In this document: positions 1-8,843 of the stretch, piece after piece | Layout of the letters: each line of letters opens with the position of its first letter | How positions within the stretch are numbered: the first letter of the stretch is position 1 | NCBI GenBank assembly: GCA_002304345.1 | Contig: NEUU01000004.1 | Coordinates: 186,001 to 250,000 of the forward strand | Source: Verrucomicrobia bacterium Tous-C9LFEB | GTDB taxonomy: Bacteria; Verrucomicrobiota; Verrucomicrobiia; Methylacidiphilales; UBA1321 | Direction of reading: 5' to 3' | DNA: 64,000 bases | Position numbers and translations under genes: made by a program | The notes under the pieces: model-generated | Seen by the model: the letters and a program-made list of their open reading frames with translations, nothing else | Database searches by the model: none | What the model was told of the DNA's origin: nothing

Positions 1-1
1 T

Positions 2-463
2 CAATTCGCTTTGCCGATCGCGGAGCTTAACCGATGGGAGAAGAATGCCGCAGGCAGGATGGATTGGCTGCAAACAACGGAGATGCCGTTTGGGTACAAG
101 ATTAGTATCGGGGCACCGGACAAGTGGGCTTTCCCCAAATTCACACTCCCGCAGGAAGTGGATCGACTGAAGGTGGAGGCGGTGGCGGTCCGGGTGCGTT
201 GCGAAAAAGAAGCCATCGTTCGCCTGGCCACATGGGATGAAGCCGGACGGTTTCAATGCACCGGTTACAGCATCATACGACCTGATGGCAAGTGGCATGT
301 CGCATACATTCCACTCCAAAGCTTCCTGAGTTGTGTGCCGGGTCGGCCCATGTTGGGGCCGCAGATATCGGTCGGAATCAATTCCAAGGAAATCGAAAAC
401 AAGGTGGAGATCAGTGACTTCTATTTGCTCGGTGGAAGTCGAAAATCCGCAGCCTCCCAATAG
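2..463 (+). CDS. C-terminal fragment of an unidentified beta-rich protein (partial, cut by left edge)
   Basis: The frame is open from base 2 with no start codon, so only the last 153 residues are present. I recognise no catalytic motif. Short alternating hydrophobic strands (for example RLKVEAVAVRVR, EAIVRLATWD, WHVAYIPLQSF, VEISDFYLLGG) suggest a beta-sandwich, possibly a carbohydrate-binding jelly roll at the end of a larger secreted enzyme. The stop at 461-463 lies two bases before the ATG of the next gene, so it is probably the upstream member of the same operon. Function cannot be assigned without the missing N-terminus. Confidence 0.7.
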   Translation, partial: QFALPIAELNRWEKNAAGRMDWLQTTEMPFGYKISIGAPDKWAFPKFTLPQEVDRLKVEAVAVRVRCEKEAIVRLATWDEAGRFQCTGYSIIRPDGKWHVAYIPLQSFLSCVPGRPMLGPQISVGINSKEIENKVEISDFYLLGGSRKSAASQ

Positions 464-465
464 CC

Positions 466-1173
466 ATGAATAAAGACAAACTGAAAACACTCCTTCTTAC
501 GCTTCTGATGTCTGGACTGATGAGTGCCGGCGCTGCGGAAAAAGTGATTGAAGATCATTTCGAAGCGCGTGGCAGTGGCCGACATGCGGGCAGTCCGCTG
601 AACGGGACTTCCACGGAAGTGGGGAATGTGGAATGGCGTACCGCTCCCGCCAACGAGGCTGGGATTGTGTTTACGGATCGTGGATCGGTCACGACAGGTT
701 CGAATAAATCCATGGGGGCTTCTGTTCCGATTCCCGATGGAGCCAAAGAAATTCGCTTGGAGGCCGATGTGCGGGTAAACGAAACGGGTTGGGTAGGCTT
801 GGCTTTCGGTGGTGAGCCGCTGGATGCGCAATTCTTTAGTCCCAAGGGTGCGTATGTATTTGCCATCTTGCGACCGGGCGGGATCTACAGCGCCTTTGCG
901 AATGCGTCATCGCAGACGCTTTTGTGCCAGTCGACCTTGCGCGGGAAAATGCCAACGGCCTTCACGCATATCGAGGTAATCTACAAGATTTCCGAAGACC
1001 GGCTGACGGTCCGCATGGATGATAAGCCTGTGCTCGAAGAGCTGAGCCTCGGGGAGAAGGGTTACGTTCCCGGGCCGGTGTTGCGCGCGGGCTTTCGCTT
1101 CAACGGACCTCCTGTTGTGGCGGGCTCGCCCGAAGTGAAAAATTTCAAGCTGACCATCGTTGGCGAGAAATAA
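466..1173 (+). CDS. Exported protein, LamG/DUF1080-like beta-sandwich (paralogue family member 1)
   Basis: 235 residues. The N-terminus (MNKDKLKTLLLTLLMSGLM...AGAAE) is a signal peptide, so the mature protein is probably periplasmic or secreted. The rest reads as one beta-sandwich domain with D-x-F near the start, 'PLNG', 'GWVGLAFGG', 'LTVRMDDKPVLEE' and 'AGFRFNGPP' near the end. The same landmarks recur in the N-terminal part of the gene at 2797 and in the gene at 5616, so the three are paralogous modules. Concanavalin-like sandwiches of this kind usually bind or cleave glycans; I see no obvious catalytic residues and infer binding. It sits 2 bp after the previous gene and overlaps the possible upstream starts of the next one. 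Confidence 0.75.
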   Translation: MNKDKLKTLLLTLLMSGLMSAGAAEKVIEDHFEARGSGRHAGSPLNGTSTEVGNVEWRTAPANEAGIVFTDRGSVTTGSNKSMGASVPIPDGAKEIRLEADVRVNETGWVGLAFGGEPLDAQFFSPKGAYVFAILRPGGIYSAFANASSQTLLCQSTLRGKMPTAFTHIEVIYKISEDRLTVRMDDKPVLEELSLGEKGYVPGPVLRAGFRFNGPPVVAGSPEVKNFKLTIVGEK

Positions 1174-1201
1174 TCAAGTGAATCATCCCGAGGATAATGT
1201 C

Positions 1202-2794
1202 GTGATTTACTTGCTTCTTCTCATCCTGTCCCTGGGGAGTGGCGTCGTGCAGGCGCAGGAAAAGGCGGCGTTGGCTGCTGGGCAGGCGGTTCCTAAATTC
1301 TCGGAGTTGCCCAAGTCTTTTCGCCAGCAAATTCCGATCGGTACGCCGCGTTACTCCCGCGACATTGAGTCCAGTCCGTTCGGAATTCACACGACGATCA
1401 TGGCTGAGGGCGGCGACTCTGAGCTGATGGAGAATCTGGCGCGCCTGAGTTCAGAAGGTGGTTTCAAGTGGGTGGTGGATTATGTCGCCATCGGCAACGT
1501 CAAGGACATGACCCCGGATCAAGTGGGTGCCAAATTCGCCTCGTTACCAGCGCGTTGTGCGCTCTATGCGCGTAAATTGCAGGAAGCCCGGATTAACCTG
1601 CTGGTGCGGCTGGATGTGGTGCAATGGGAACCGTGGAAGGGGCCGTCCAAATTTTCCACGGATCCGACGCAGGCGGACATGCAGAAGGCGCTGATTTTCA
1701 CCCGTCAGGTTGTGCGTCAACTTAAGCCGTACACGCACTCATGGATCATTTGGAATGAGCCGAATATCGGAAATGAAAAGCCGATCATGACTCCGGAGGA
1801 TTACGTCAAGATGGTGGCGCAAGTGGCGAAGGTGATTCGTGAGGAGCAACCGGAGGCTGTCATCATGGGACCGGCCACCGCCATGCTCCAATGCATGGAT
1901 GACAAGCCCTATCCGTGGATTAATCGCGCCCTCGAGGCAGGATTGCTCAAGCACATTAATGTGTTCGCGTTTCATCCATACCGTCAACCGTCATGGAGTT
2001 CCAGTATTGCGGAGAATGCTTCGGAGTTTCATCCCTGGAAAATATGGGGAACGTATTCAGCGCAAATCGCCGACTTGCGTGAGCGATTGAAAAAATACAA
2101 TGGTGGCAAAGAGGTACCACTGGCTGCGACGGAAGACGGCATGCCCAATGTCATCAATGGCAAGGGCGAGCAGGAAATTACCTGGGTCGTTGGGGCCAAA
2201 TATGAATTGCGGCGTGCTTTGCAGGACTTCTATCTGGGGGTCAATCCTCGCACGCTGTTCTGTCTTTATCGCAATGTCAAAGACCCGTTCTATGACGCCC
2301 AGTCGAGCTTCAGTATTGTTACAGAGAATTACGAGAAGAAGCCGACTTATTATGCGGCGCAAAATCTGAACGCTGTCCTTGATTCCAGCTACCAACGAGA
2401 AGACAACGTTCCCGTCAAGATTACGGCTCAGGGGAGGAAACCATTGGCAGGCCCGCTCTATACGCAAGTCTATCGAAAAAAATACGCTGGAGGTGAGGAA
2501 CTCATGGTTTTTTTCTGGTCGGCTGAAATTGCCAGCGACCGCCACGCGCGTTATCCGGCGCGGATGGAGATTAATGAGCCTGGCTGGCAGTCACCTTTGC
2601 AGATCGATTTGATGGCCATGCCTGCGAAGCGACCGAAGAATGAAATCGTGGAATTAATCGATTCGCAATTTGTGAATCGAACTGATCCTGAGCAATTGGC
2701 CGCAGTCACGACGGCAGCCGGTGTGGCGGTGGAGTCAATCGAAGTGCGGGATTATCCGCTGGTCATCAAATGGTTTCGGACCAAGGCCCAATAA
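1202..2794 (+). CDS. Secreted clan GH-A type glycoside hydrolase (GH39-like)
   Basis: 530 residues from the GTG at 1202. This start is preferred over TTG 1160 and GTG 1178 because GAGGA lies 7 nt upstream and it gives a clean signal peptide (MIYLLLLILSLGSGVVQAQ). The body is a TIM-barrel glycosidase: 'WIIWNEPNI' carries the expected acid/base glutamate (E186) after strand 4, and 'LAATEDGMP' the expected nucleophile (E311) at strand 7. A conserved aromatic/His segment 'VFAFHPYRQP' lies between them. The C-terminal ~150 residues look like a beta-sandwich. Assignment to clan A is firm by motif; the exact family (GH39 or similar) and substrate are not determined. It is operon-embedded between two carbohydrate-module genes. 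Confidence 0.75.
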   Translation: MIYLLLLILSLGSGVVQAQEKAALAAGQAVPKFSELPKSFRQQIPIGTPRYSRDIESSPFGIHTTIMAEGGDSELMENLARLSSEGGFKWVVDYVAIGNVKDMTPDQVGAKFASLPARCALYARKLQEARINLLVRLDVVQWEPWKGPSKFSTDPTQADMQKALIFTRQVVRQLKPYTHSWIIWNEPNIGNEKPIMTPEDYVKMVAQVAKVIREEQPEAVIMGPATAMLQCMDDKPYPWINRALEAGLLKHINVFAFHPYRQPSWSSSIAENASEFHPWKIWGTYSAQIADLRERLKKYNGGKEVPLAATEDGMPNVINGKGEQEITWVVGAKYELRRALQDFYLGVNPRTLFCLYRNVKDPFYDAQSSFSIVTENYEKKPTYYAAQNLNAVLDSSYQREDNVPVKITAQGRKPLAGPLYTQVYRKKYAGGEELMVFFWSAEIASDRHARYPARMEINEPGWQSPLQIDLMAMPAKRPKNEIVELIDSQFVNRTDPEQLAAVTTAAGVAVESIEVRDYPLVIKWFRTKAQ

Positions 2795-2796
2795 CG

Positions 2797-5601
2797 ATGC
2801 GCTCATTCCTATTGGCAATTATGCTTGGCGTGGGATTGGGCAATACTGAGCCTGTCCGGTCTGAGCAAGTGTGGAGCGATTCGTTTGCCGTAGGCGATTC
2901 GCGCACAGTATCGATGCCGTTGTCGGGTTTGAAAGTGGAGGCGGGCGAAGGCGTTTGGCGAGGGGATAAAACGATTCTTTTGGGGGAGGATGAGGCGGCG
3001 ACTCTCGGCGAAGCAAAGGGCGGGGCGTCATGGCTGGCGCTAGATGTGGTGCCCGCATCGATTCGATTGGAGGCGGAAGTAAATCCGGTCGGCAGTGACT
3101 GGACTGCGCTGGCGCTTGGTGGAAAATGGGGGAGCGCTTTTTATGATACAGCGGCGATATGGGTTTTACTGAAACCAACCGGGGATTATCAGGTGCGAGC
3201 GCAAGGCTCCAAGCTGATCTTAAAATCAGGTCGAATCCCCCGGTTCTCTCCTAAAAGCAATCGTGTGGGAATAGCTTATGTGCGGCAGGGCAATCGGCTG
3301 TCGGTGACGATTAATGACGAGGGCGTATTGGAATCGTTTGCGCTCGATCAAAAAGAATTTGTGCCAGTGCTTTCGTCTGCTGGCTTCAAATTTAACGGGC
3401 CTATTTCTGCCACGAAGAAACCAAGCATTCGGGACTTCCGCATCATAGTCGTACCGATGCCGTCGGCGACGGTAACACTCAATCAGCCGCTTTCTGTTTA
3501 TGCTCCAGGAGAGCGCATTGCATTGAAGCTCGGCGGTAATGGAATGCCGGAAGCGGGGGTGAAGTTGCAGGCCCGGATCATCGACTTCAATGGTCGTCCG
3601 GTTTGGAGTGAAGAGCTGGCGCTGAAAGTGTCGGAAGGAAAACTGAATCAGGAAGTGGTGGTTGCTGACTTGGACAAGCTGGGATTTTTCTCTCTTCATG
3701 GGGATTTGGTGGATTCTCAGGGCGTGGTATTGGCTTCGATCGAGAAAAAACTGGCCGTGATTCCCAAACCAAAGAACGAAGACAATCTTTTCGGCGCGAT
3801 GGTCTATCCTCATATCGCTTACTCCATTGAGGACAAGGAACGCGATGCACAGTACATGAAGCGGATCGGGGTGACGTTCGTGCGAACGGCGAGGCTCAAT
3901 TGGGTTCGCGCCCAAAGTTCGAAGGAGGCTCCCTTTGTCTGGACCGATCTCGATCAGGAGGTGAATCTTTACAGCCGGTATGGATTGAAAATCATCGCCA
4001 CAACAGGCTGGCCGATACCGGTCTGGGCTTCACCAGCAACAAATGAATCGGACCGGGGGAGTTTCTTGCCTCGGGAGGATTGCCTTCCCCTGGCGCGTCA
4101 ATTCATGCGGGAAATGGCCGCACGCTATCGGGGGAAGATTGTCTGCTACGAAATAGGTAATGAGACGGATGCCTATTTTTGGCTGGGCAGTCTGAAGCAC
4201 TATCACGAGCATGATACGGTTGGGATTCTCCGCGACTATTACGACTATTTTAGCGCCTTGGCCGACGAGATTAAAGCCTCGGACTCACAGGCACTGGTGG
4301 CGCCTTCGACCACCTCGAGCATACCCAAGGGGCATATGTACCAGCCCTGGCTCAAGACACTTTTGGAGTTTGGACTGGGTGAAAAGATGTCGGCGCTTGC
4401 GACTCATTATGAGGCTGACCTGGAGTCGATCATTGCGATGCTCCGTCAATACAAGTCGGAGAAACCGATATTCTTTACCGAGATTGGCGGCATCTCCCGG
4501 AGTTCGATCGATGACAATTCTCAGGGAAGTCCAATGAAGCAAATCATTCGCGGCGATTACCTGCAAATGAGCCGCCAATTGCGATACAAGAACGTCAGGG
4601 CGCTTTGCAAATTTCTACTTCGCGAGCAGCCGGGGTATGGCGGTGAGGGGCAGATCATGGCCGGATTACTTGGGGCCGATTTTGAACTGCGCCCGACGTA
4701 TGTGGCCTATGCAACGCTGATTCGAAATCTCGCCGGAGCGAATTATGTCAAGGAGTTGAATGTAACGGGCGATTCGTCGCAAGGCTGGTTGCAGGGGAGT
4801 TCCTTTTCGCGTGGTGGGCAGATGATCAATCTGTTTTTTCTTAATGCCACCGAGAAGGCCACGGTGACTTTCGCGACGAAGGAGATGAGCTTGAAGCTGA
4901 TCGATGTCATGGGAAACGAGGAGACGATTACCCCCAAGGATGGGCGCGTGTCTGTCGAGATGACCAAGTCGCTGCCGCTGATTGTGCTCGGGAGGCTGGA
5001 AGATAAGCCGGGTGCGGTTCAAAGGCCCACCGACAAGCTGGTGCGAGAAGTGGAGATCAATTTAGAAAATGCTGATTTCGAGGCGGAATCGATTGCCGGA
5101 GGGAAAATACCGGGGTGGCGGCCGATGGTGAATGAAGAAGGAGCCCACGGTTCTATGGCAGGGAAATTTACCGTGGCGCTGGATCGGGATGTGAAGATGC
5201 AGGGGCAGCAATCCTTGCGATTCGAAGCTAAGGAGTTGACGAAATGGTATGGCGTCGCGCAGGAGATTCCCTTGGCGCTCGTTCCTCGCCCGGGACCGGA
5301 CGAATATTTGACGTTTAAGGTCAGTCTGATGGTCAAGGGCAATCAGGTGAATGGCAAGGGCATGGGTTATACTCTCGCATTTCGCAGGGCCGACATGACC
5401 CGCATTTATTTCACGGGCAGTCCTTATTTTGGTTTTGGCGGCACATTTGATTGGAAGGAGTTATCAGGCTCTCATCAATTGACCCAATGGGTGCCCGATA
5501 CAGAAAGAATTACGCTCGATCTATTAATGGGCAAGGCTACGGGAACTCTCTGGGTGGATCAGGTCAAGGTTTCCGTGCAGTTGTGGAAAACCGCAAATTG
5601 A
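2797..5601 (+). CDS. Large secreted modular glycosidase: sandwich module, clan GH-A barrel, C-terminal CBM
   Basis: 934 residues from ATG 2797, two bases after the preceding stop; the in-frame ATG at 2770 would place 9 residues before the signal peptide (MRSFLLAIMLGVGLG...). Residues ~25-220 are the same beta-sandwich as the genes at 466 and 5616 ('LALGGKWGS', 'AGFKFNGP'). Residues ~225-330 resemble an Ig-like linker. Residues ~330-700 form a GH-A barrel with 'CYEIGNETDAYFWLG' (acid/base E456) and 'IFFTEIGGISR' (nucleophile E562). The last ~200 residues ('ENADFEAESI', 'QSLRFEAKEL', 'LWVDQVKVSV') look like a CBM4/9-type jelly roll. The enzyme probably acts outside the cytoplasm on the same glycan as its neighbours; the substrate is unknown. 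Confidence 0.78.
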   Translation: MRSFLLAIMLGVGLGNTEPVRSEQVWSDSFAVGDSRTVSMPLSGLKVEAGEGVWRGDKTILLGEDEAATLGEAKGGASWLALDVVPASIRLEAEVNPVGSDWTALALGGKWGSAFYDTAAIWVLLKPTGDYQVRAQGSKLILKSGRIPRFSPKSNRVGIAYVRQGNRLSVTINDEGVLESFALDQKEFVPVLSSAGFKFNGPISATKKPSIRDFRIIVVPMPSATVTLNQPLSVYAPGERIALKLGGNGMPEAGVKLQARIIDFNGRPVWSEELALKVSEGKLNQEVVVADLDKLGFFSLHGDLVDSQGVVLASIEKKLAVIPKPKNEDNLFGAMVYPHIAYSIEDKERDAQYMKRIGVTFVRTARLNWVRAQSSKEAPFVWTDLDQEVNLYSRYGLKIIATTGWPIPVWASPATNESDRGSFLPREDCLPLARQFMREMAARYRGKIVCYEIGNETDAYFWLGSLKHYHEHDTVGILRDYYDYFSALADEIKASDSQALVAPSTTSSIPKGHMYQPWLKTLLEFGLGEKMSALATHYEADLESIIAMLRQYKSEKPIFFTEIGGISRSSIDDNSQGSPMKQIIRGDYLQMSRQLRYKNVRALCKFLLREQPGYGGEGQIMAGLLGADFELRPTYVAYATLIRNLAGANYVKELNVTGDSSQGWLQGSSFSRGGQMINLFFLNATEKATVTFATKEMSLKLIDVMGNEETITPKDGRVSVEMTKSLPLIVLGRLEDKPGAVQRPTDKLVREVEINLENADFEAESIAGGKIPGWRPMVNEEGAHGSMAGKFTVALDRDVKMQGQQSLRFEAKELTKWYGVAQEIPLALVPRPGPDEYLTFKVSLMVKGNQVNGKGMGYTLAFRRADMTRIYFTGSPYFGFGGTFDWKELSGSHQLTQWVPDTERITLDLLMGKATGTLWVDQVKVSVQLWKTAN

Positions 5602-5615
5602 AAATGAGGAATCAA

Positions 5616-6287
5616 ATGAAGAGTCTTTGTCTCGGTTTGACCCTGGTGGGTGCGATCGCTTTCCCGGTTTGTGCGGAGGAGGGAATTTCGGATGACTTTG
5701 ATGTCAACGGCGGTCGTTCCGCCTCCTCAAAGTTGAATGGTCAATCGACGGTGACAGGCGGCATGTCCTGGCAGACAGTTGGTAATTTCTTCATTACGGA
5801 TAAAGGTACCGTCTCTCTCCCGCCGGGGGGAGGTTCCGCTGTCGTGGATCTCGGTAGCGGCGGCAAGGAGTGGGAAGTGGTGGCGGATTTGAAGCCACGC
5901 GGCAAAGAGTGGATCGGCATCGCCCTTGGAGGTGATAAGCTTGGGACGGATTGGTTGAATCCGGAAACCGGCTCACAAATCATGGTCTTTCTTCGTTCGA
6001 ATGGAAATGCGGGTATCTATATTCAAGGCACTAGGACGGCATTGTTGCGCAATAAGGAGCGTCGCATTTCGAACTTCGACGAGAGTGGATTTAGTCATTT
6101 CAAAATCATCTATAACGCCGAGAAAAATAAACTCACGGTCGAGGCCAATGGTGAGCCTCTCGTGGAATCGTTCGATTTGGGCAGGTTTGGAGTTGTGCTC
6201 GATATCAAGAAGGCGGGTTTTCACTTTCACCCGGCTGAGGCGGGTGAAGTCGGGGAGCTTGACAATTTTAAGATCACGCAACGCTAG
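5616..6287 (+). CDS. Exported beta-sandwich protein (paralogue family member 3)
   Basis: 223 residues. The start at ATG 5616 is chosen because GAGGA sits 5 nt upstream and it opens a normal signal peptide (MKSLCLGLTLVGAIAFPVCAEE); ATG 5604 is 12 bp further up. It follows the large glycosidase by 14 bp. Shared landmarks with the proteins at 466 and 2797 include D-x-F, 'KLNG', 'WIGIALGG', 'LTVEANGEPLVES', 'AGFHFHP' and a final 'LDNFKI'. These suggest a glycan-binding or DUF1080-like sandwich. There is no catalytic motif I can name. The tripling of the module within 6 kb points to local duplication. Confidence 0.75.
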   Translation: MKSLCLGLTLVGAIAFPVCAEEGISDDFDVNGGRSASSKLNGQSTVTGGMSWQTVGNFFITDKGTVSLPPGGGSAVVDLGSGGKEWEVVADLKPRGKEWIGIALGGDKLGTDWLNPETGSQIMVFLRSNGNAGIYIQGTRTALLRNKERRISNFDESGFSHFKIIYNAEKNKLTVEANGEPLVESFDLGRFGVVLDIKKAGFHFHPAEAGEVGELDNFKITQR

Positions 6288-6323
6288 GGTCGCGAATTTA
6301 CTCAATTCAATTTTCCAGATTTT

Positions 6324-7901
6324 ATGCAACAGAAACGAATTCCAGTGGGATGGATGCGGGGCGGTCTTTGCGCGCTGGTGACAGCAGGGCTGTTGGTGAC
6401 TTTATCTGCGCAAGAGCTGAAATCACCACGTCCGGCAGGTCCGGTTCCCTTTCCCTCCCCGATAGACGACGAGCGTTTCGCCGCCCTTTGTGTGCTGAGC
6501 TGGACTTCGCCGCTGGGTAGTCTGAATGGTTCCCGCCAATGGAAATCGGATGGGTACGACTATCAGTCGGATAAGAAAAAAAATGGACTGTCGAATTATC
6601 CGCTACCGCTTGAGGTGCCGGTTACTGCGGAGGCGGCAAAGATTGGCAGCGAGGAATTCTATAAGACGTTACGAGCTGCTGCGGTGATTTCAGAAAAACA
6701 AATGCTGGGCGCGGGTTTTGATGTCATCGCCTTTGACATGCTGCCGAAGCCGGACTATGACCCGGCTAAACCACTGGACGAGAGCAATACGCCCCTGACT
6801 CACTTCAAAAGTTTTCTCGTCTGGCTGGATGCCGCCAAGGATACGGGAATCCGGGTGGGGCTGATGCCCGATGTGGCCAATCAATCGGCGGACTATCCCA
6901 AGAGGCGCAGCCTGAATGCTCAGGAGTGGGTGCGGGTGCTTTCGGGCGCATTGGATCACACCCCGGATTCGCCGCACTTGTGGAAGGTGGATGGAAAGCC
7001 CGTTCTGATTCACTTTGGTACCGATGTATTCTACGGCGGTCCCAGCCCTGTGGAGGGCGCGCCCAAGCCTGATGGCGGCTGGCGCGAGGTGTTGAAGCAG
7101 TTGCGCGCTGCAGGCAAAAAGTTCTATTTTGTGGCGGATCTTCGTCCGCACGAATTGGTCACCGATTGGAATCACATTGCGGATGCGGCCTATGTCTTTG
7201 CTCCATCCGCACCGGGCGGATTTCTCACTGAGTATCAGCCGCTGCTGGCAAAGAAGCTTTCTATACCGCTGATCTGGACGATTAGTCCCGGCTACTATAT
7301 TCGCCCGTTGGGCTATACGCAGCCTGATTTCAATCGCATTCATGATACCTACATGGCGGCGATGAATGCCGGAGCCCGAGGCGTTTTTGTGATGACGTGG
7401 AACGACTTCGGCGAGAATACGGACATTGTCCCTTCAGCTTGCAAAGGCAATAATCTCCTCGATATTTTCGGATTCTATAATCAGTGGTTTAAAAAAGGTG
7501 AGGAGCCTGTTTTGCCCAAGGATCGCGTGATTGTAACCTATCCGGTTCGGATTCCGGAAGAGGTGACGAGTCAGTCGCCAGTTTTTACCCGGCTCGCTCC
7601 CGGCGGTGGCACGTGGAGCACCCCCTCATATCAACCCAAGCTGTTCTATTGGGCCTACGTGAAAGCGCCCACAACGTTGTCGGTACGCGGGGTGGGGCGG
7701 GTTCGTTTCCCCAAAGCGGGGGTTTGGTTCGGAGAACTGGGGTGTGTGTCTCCAGGTGTGGTGGAAGCGCGTTTGGGGGATAAAGATCTGACGTTGCCAG
7801 CTGTTATTGCGACGAAAAAGGAAGGTGCGGTAGAGGGTGGATTGGAATATCGCTATGTGAACCTCAGCGACATGGCGTCAGTTAGAAAGATGGGAGAGTG
7901 A
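6324..7901 (+). CDS. GH71-like endo-alpha-1,3-glucanase family protein, exported
   Basis: 525 residues with an N-terminal signal segment (GGLCALVTAGLLVTLSAQ). The barrel runs from ~50 to 390: 'GFDVIAFDMLP' at 131-141, 'DTGIRVGLMPD' at 173-183, 'DGKPVLIHFG' at 223-232 and the hallmark 'MTWNDFGENTDIVPS' at 357-371. In GH71 and GH99-like enzymes the matching W-N-D-x-G-E segment ends the active site. The C-terminal ~130 residues form a second, beta-rich region. GH71 enzymes cut alpha-1,3-glucan, but bacterial relatives are poorly characterised, so the substrate is inference. The upstream gap is 36 bp with no clear ribosome binding site. The next gene starts 1 bp after its stop. Confidence 0.7.
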   Translation: MQQKRIPVGWMRGGLCALVTAGLLVTLSAQELKSPRPAGPVPFPSPIDDERFAALCVLSWTSPLGSLNGSRQWKSDGYDYQSDKKKNGLSNYPLPLEVPVTAEAAKIGSEEFYKTLRAAAVISEKQMLGAGFDVIAFDMLPKPDYDPAKPLDESNTPLTHFKSFLVWLDAAKDTGIRVGLMPDVANQSADYPKRRSLNAQEWVRVLSGALDHTPDSPHLWKVDGKPVLIHFGTDVFYGGPSPVEGAPKPDGGWREVLKQLRAAGKKFYFVADLRPHELVTDWNHIADAAYVFAPSAPGGFLTEYQPLLAKKLSIPLIWTISPGYYIRPLGYTQPDFNRIHDTYMAAMNAGARGVFVMTWNDFGENTDIVPSACKGNNLLDIFGFYNQWFKKGEEPVLPKDRVIVTYPVRIPEEVTSQSPVFTRLAPGGGTWSTPSYQPKLFYWAYVKAPTTLSVRGVGRVRFPKAGVWFGELGCVSPGVVEARLGDKDLTLPAVIATKKEGAVEGGLEYRYVNLSDMASVRKMGE

Positions 7902-7902
7902 T

Positions 7903-8805
7903 ATGCGTGAAATGAATAGAGGCTTGGCGGTATTTTCACTGACTTTGGCTTGGTTCCTGGCGGGCTTTGTCGGGTGTGGTGCGGAGACAGTTACTGCGAA
8001 TGCGGTGACTGAGGTCGAGGTCAGGCCGCAAATCGCCTATCGTGCGGAGGGTGAGGTGAGTGGGCCTGACTGTCAGTTGGATCTCTACATTCCCAAATCT
8101 TCGAGCAGGCCTTTTCCGTTAGTGATCTGGGTGCATGGCGGTGGATTGACGGGTGGCGACAAGGCGGAGCCACCCAGTGTGGCTGTATGCCGAATGCTGG
8201 CACAGAATGGCATCGGGGTGGCTTCGGTGAATTATCGGCGCAATCCCAAGGTGCAGTTTCCGACTTATATCGAAGACGTGGCGGCTGCGGTAGCATGGGT
8301 GGAGGCGAACGCCAAAAAATACGGAGGTAATTCCGAGAGAATTTACCTCTCGGGGCATTCGGCGGGGGCTTATCTCGTGACAATGCTGACGATGAATCCG
8401 AAGTACCTCGAAAAAGCTGGATTTAATATGAGCCATCTCGTTGGGGTGATTCCGATTAGCGGTCAGGTCACGACGCATTTTACAATCAAGAAGGAGCGCG
8501 GGATTGATGCCAATACCGTGATCTCGGATGCCGCCGCGCCGACTTATTTTGTGAGAAAGCAGGTGCCCGATATGTTGTTGATTTTGGGGGACAGGGACTG
8601 GGCGGCGCGTTTGGAGGAGAATGCCTATTTTGCGGCCTGCCTTAAGGCCGCGGGGGCACAGAATGTGACTTTGCGGGTGATTGCGGATCGCGATCACGGC
8701 ACCATCTTTGGAAAACTTTCCGAACCGAATGATCCCGGTGGGAATCTGATTTTGCAGTTTATACGCGAACGCGAAGCACGTGCCGGAGTGTCGTCCGGCA
8801 CGTGA
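7903..8805 (+). CDS. Exported alpha/beta-hydrolase esterase (HSL/BD-FAE type)
   Basis: 300 residues. The N-terminus has a hydrophobic signal with a cysteine at 25 (GFVGCGAE), possibly a lipoprotein but a weak lipobox. Oxyanion motif HGGG is at 78-81, nucleophile elbow GHSAG at 151-155 (Ser153), acid candidate D230/D232 in 'ILGDRDW', and His265 in 'DRDHGTIFG'. This is the layout of HSL-type carboxylesterases, which in glycan loci remove acetyl or feruloyl groups from polysaccharides. It starts 1 bp after the GH71-like stop, so translational coupling is likely. The deacylation role is inferred from context. Confidence 0.82.
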   Translation: MREMNRGLAVFSLTLAWFLAGFVGCGAETVTANAVTEVEVRPQIAYRAEGEVSGPDCQLDLYIPKSSSRPFPLVIWVHGGGLTGGDKAEPPSVAVCRMLAQNGIGVASVNYRRNPKVQFPTYIEDVAAAVAWVEANAKKYGGNSERIYLSGHSAGAYLVTMLTMNPKYLEKAGFNMSHLVGVIPISGQVTTHFTIKKERGIDANTVISDAAAPTYFVRKQVPDMLLILGDRDWAARLEENAYFAACLKAAGAQNVTLRVIADRDHGTIFGKLSEPNDPGGNLILQFIREREARAGVSSGT

Positions 8806-8843
8806 CCGTGGCTGTGTCCAAAATAAACCCCGAAAGGAAACCG

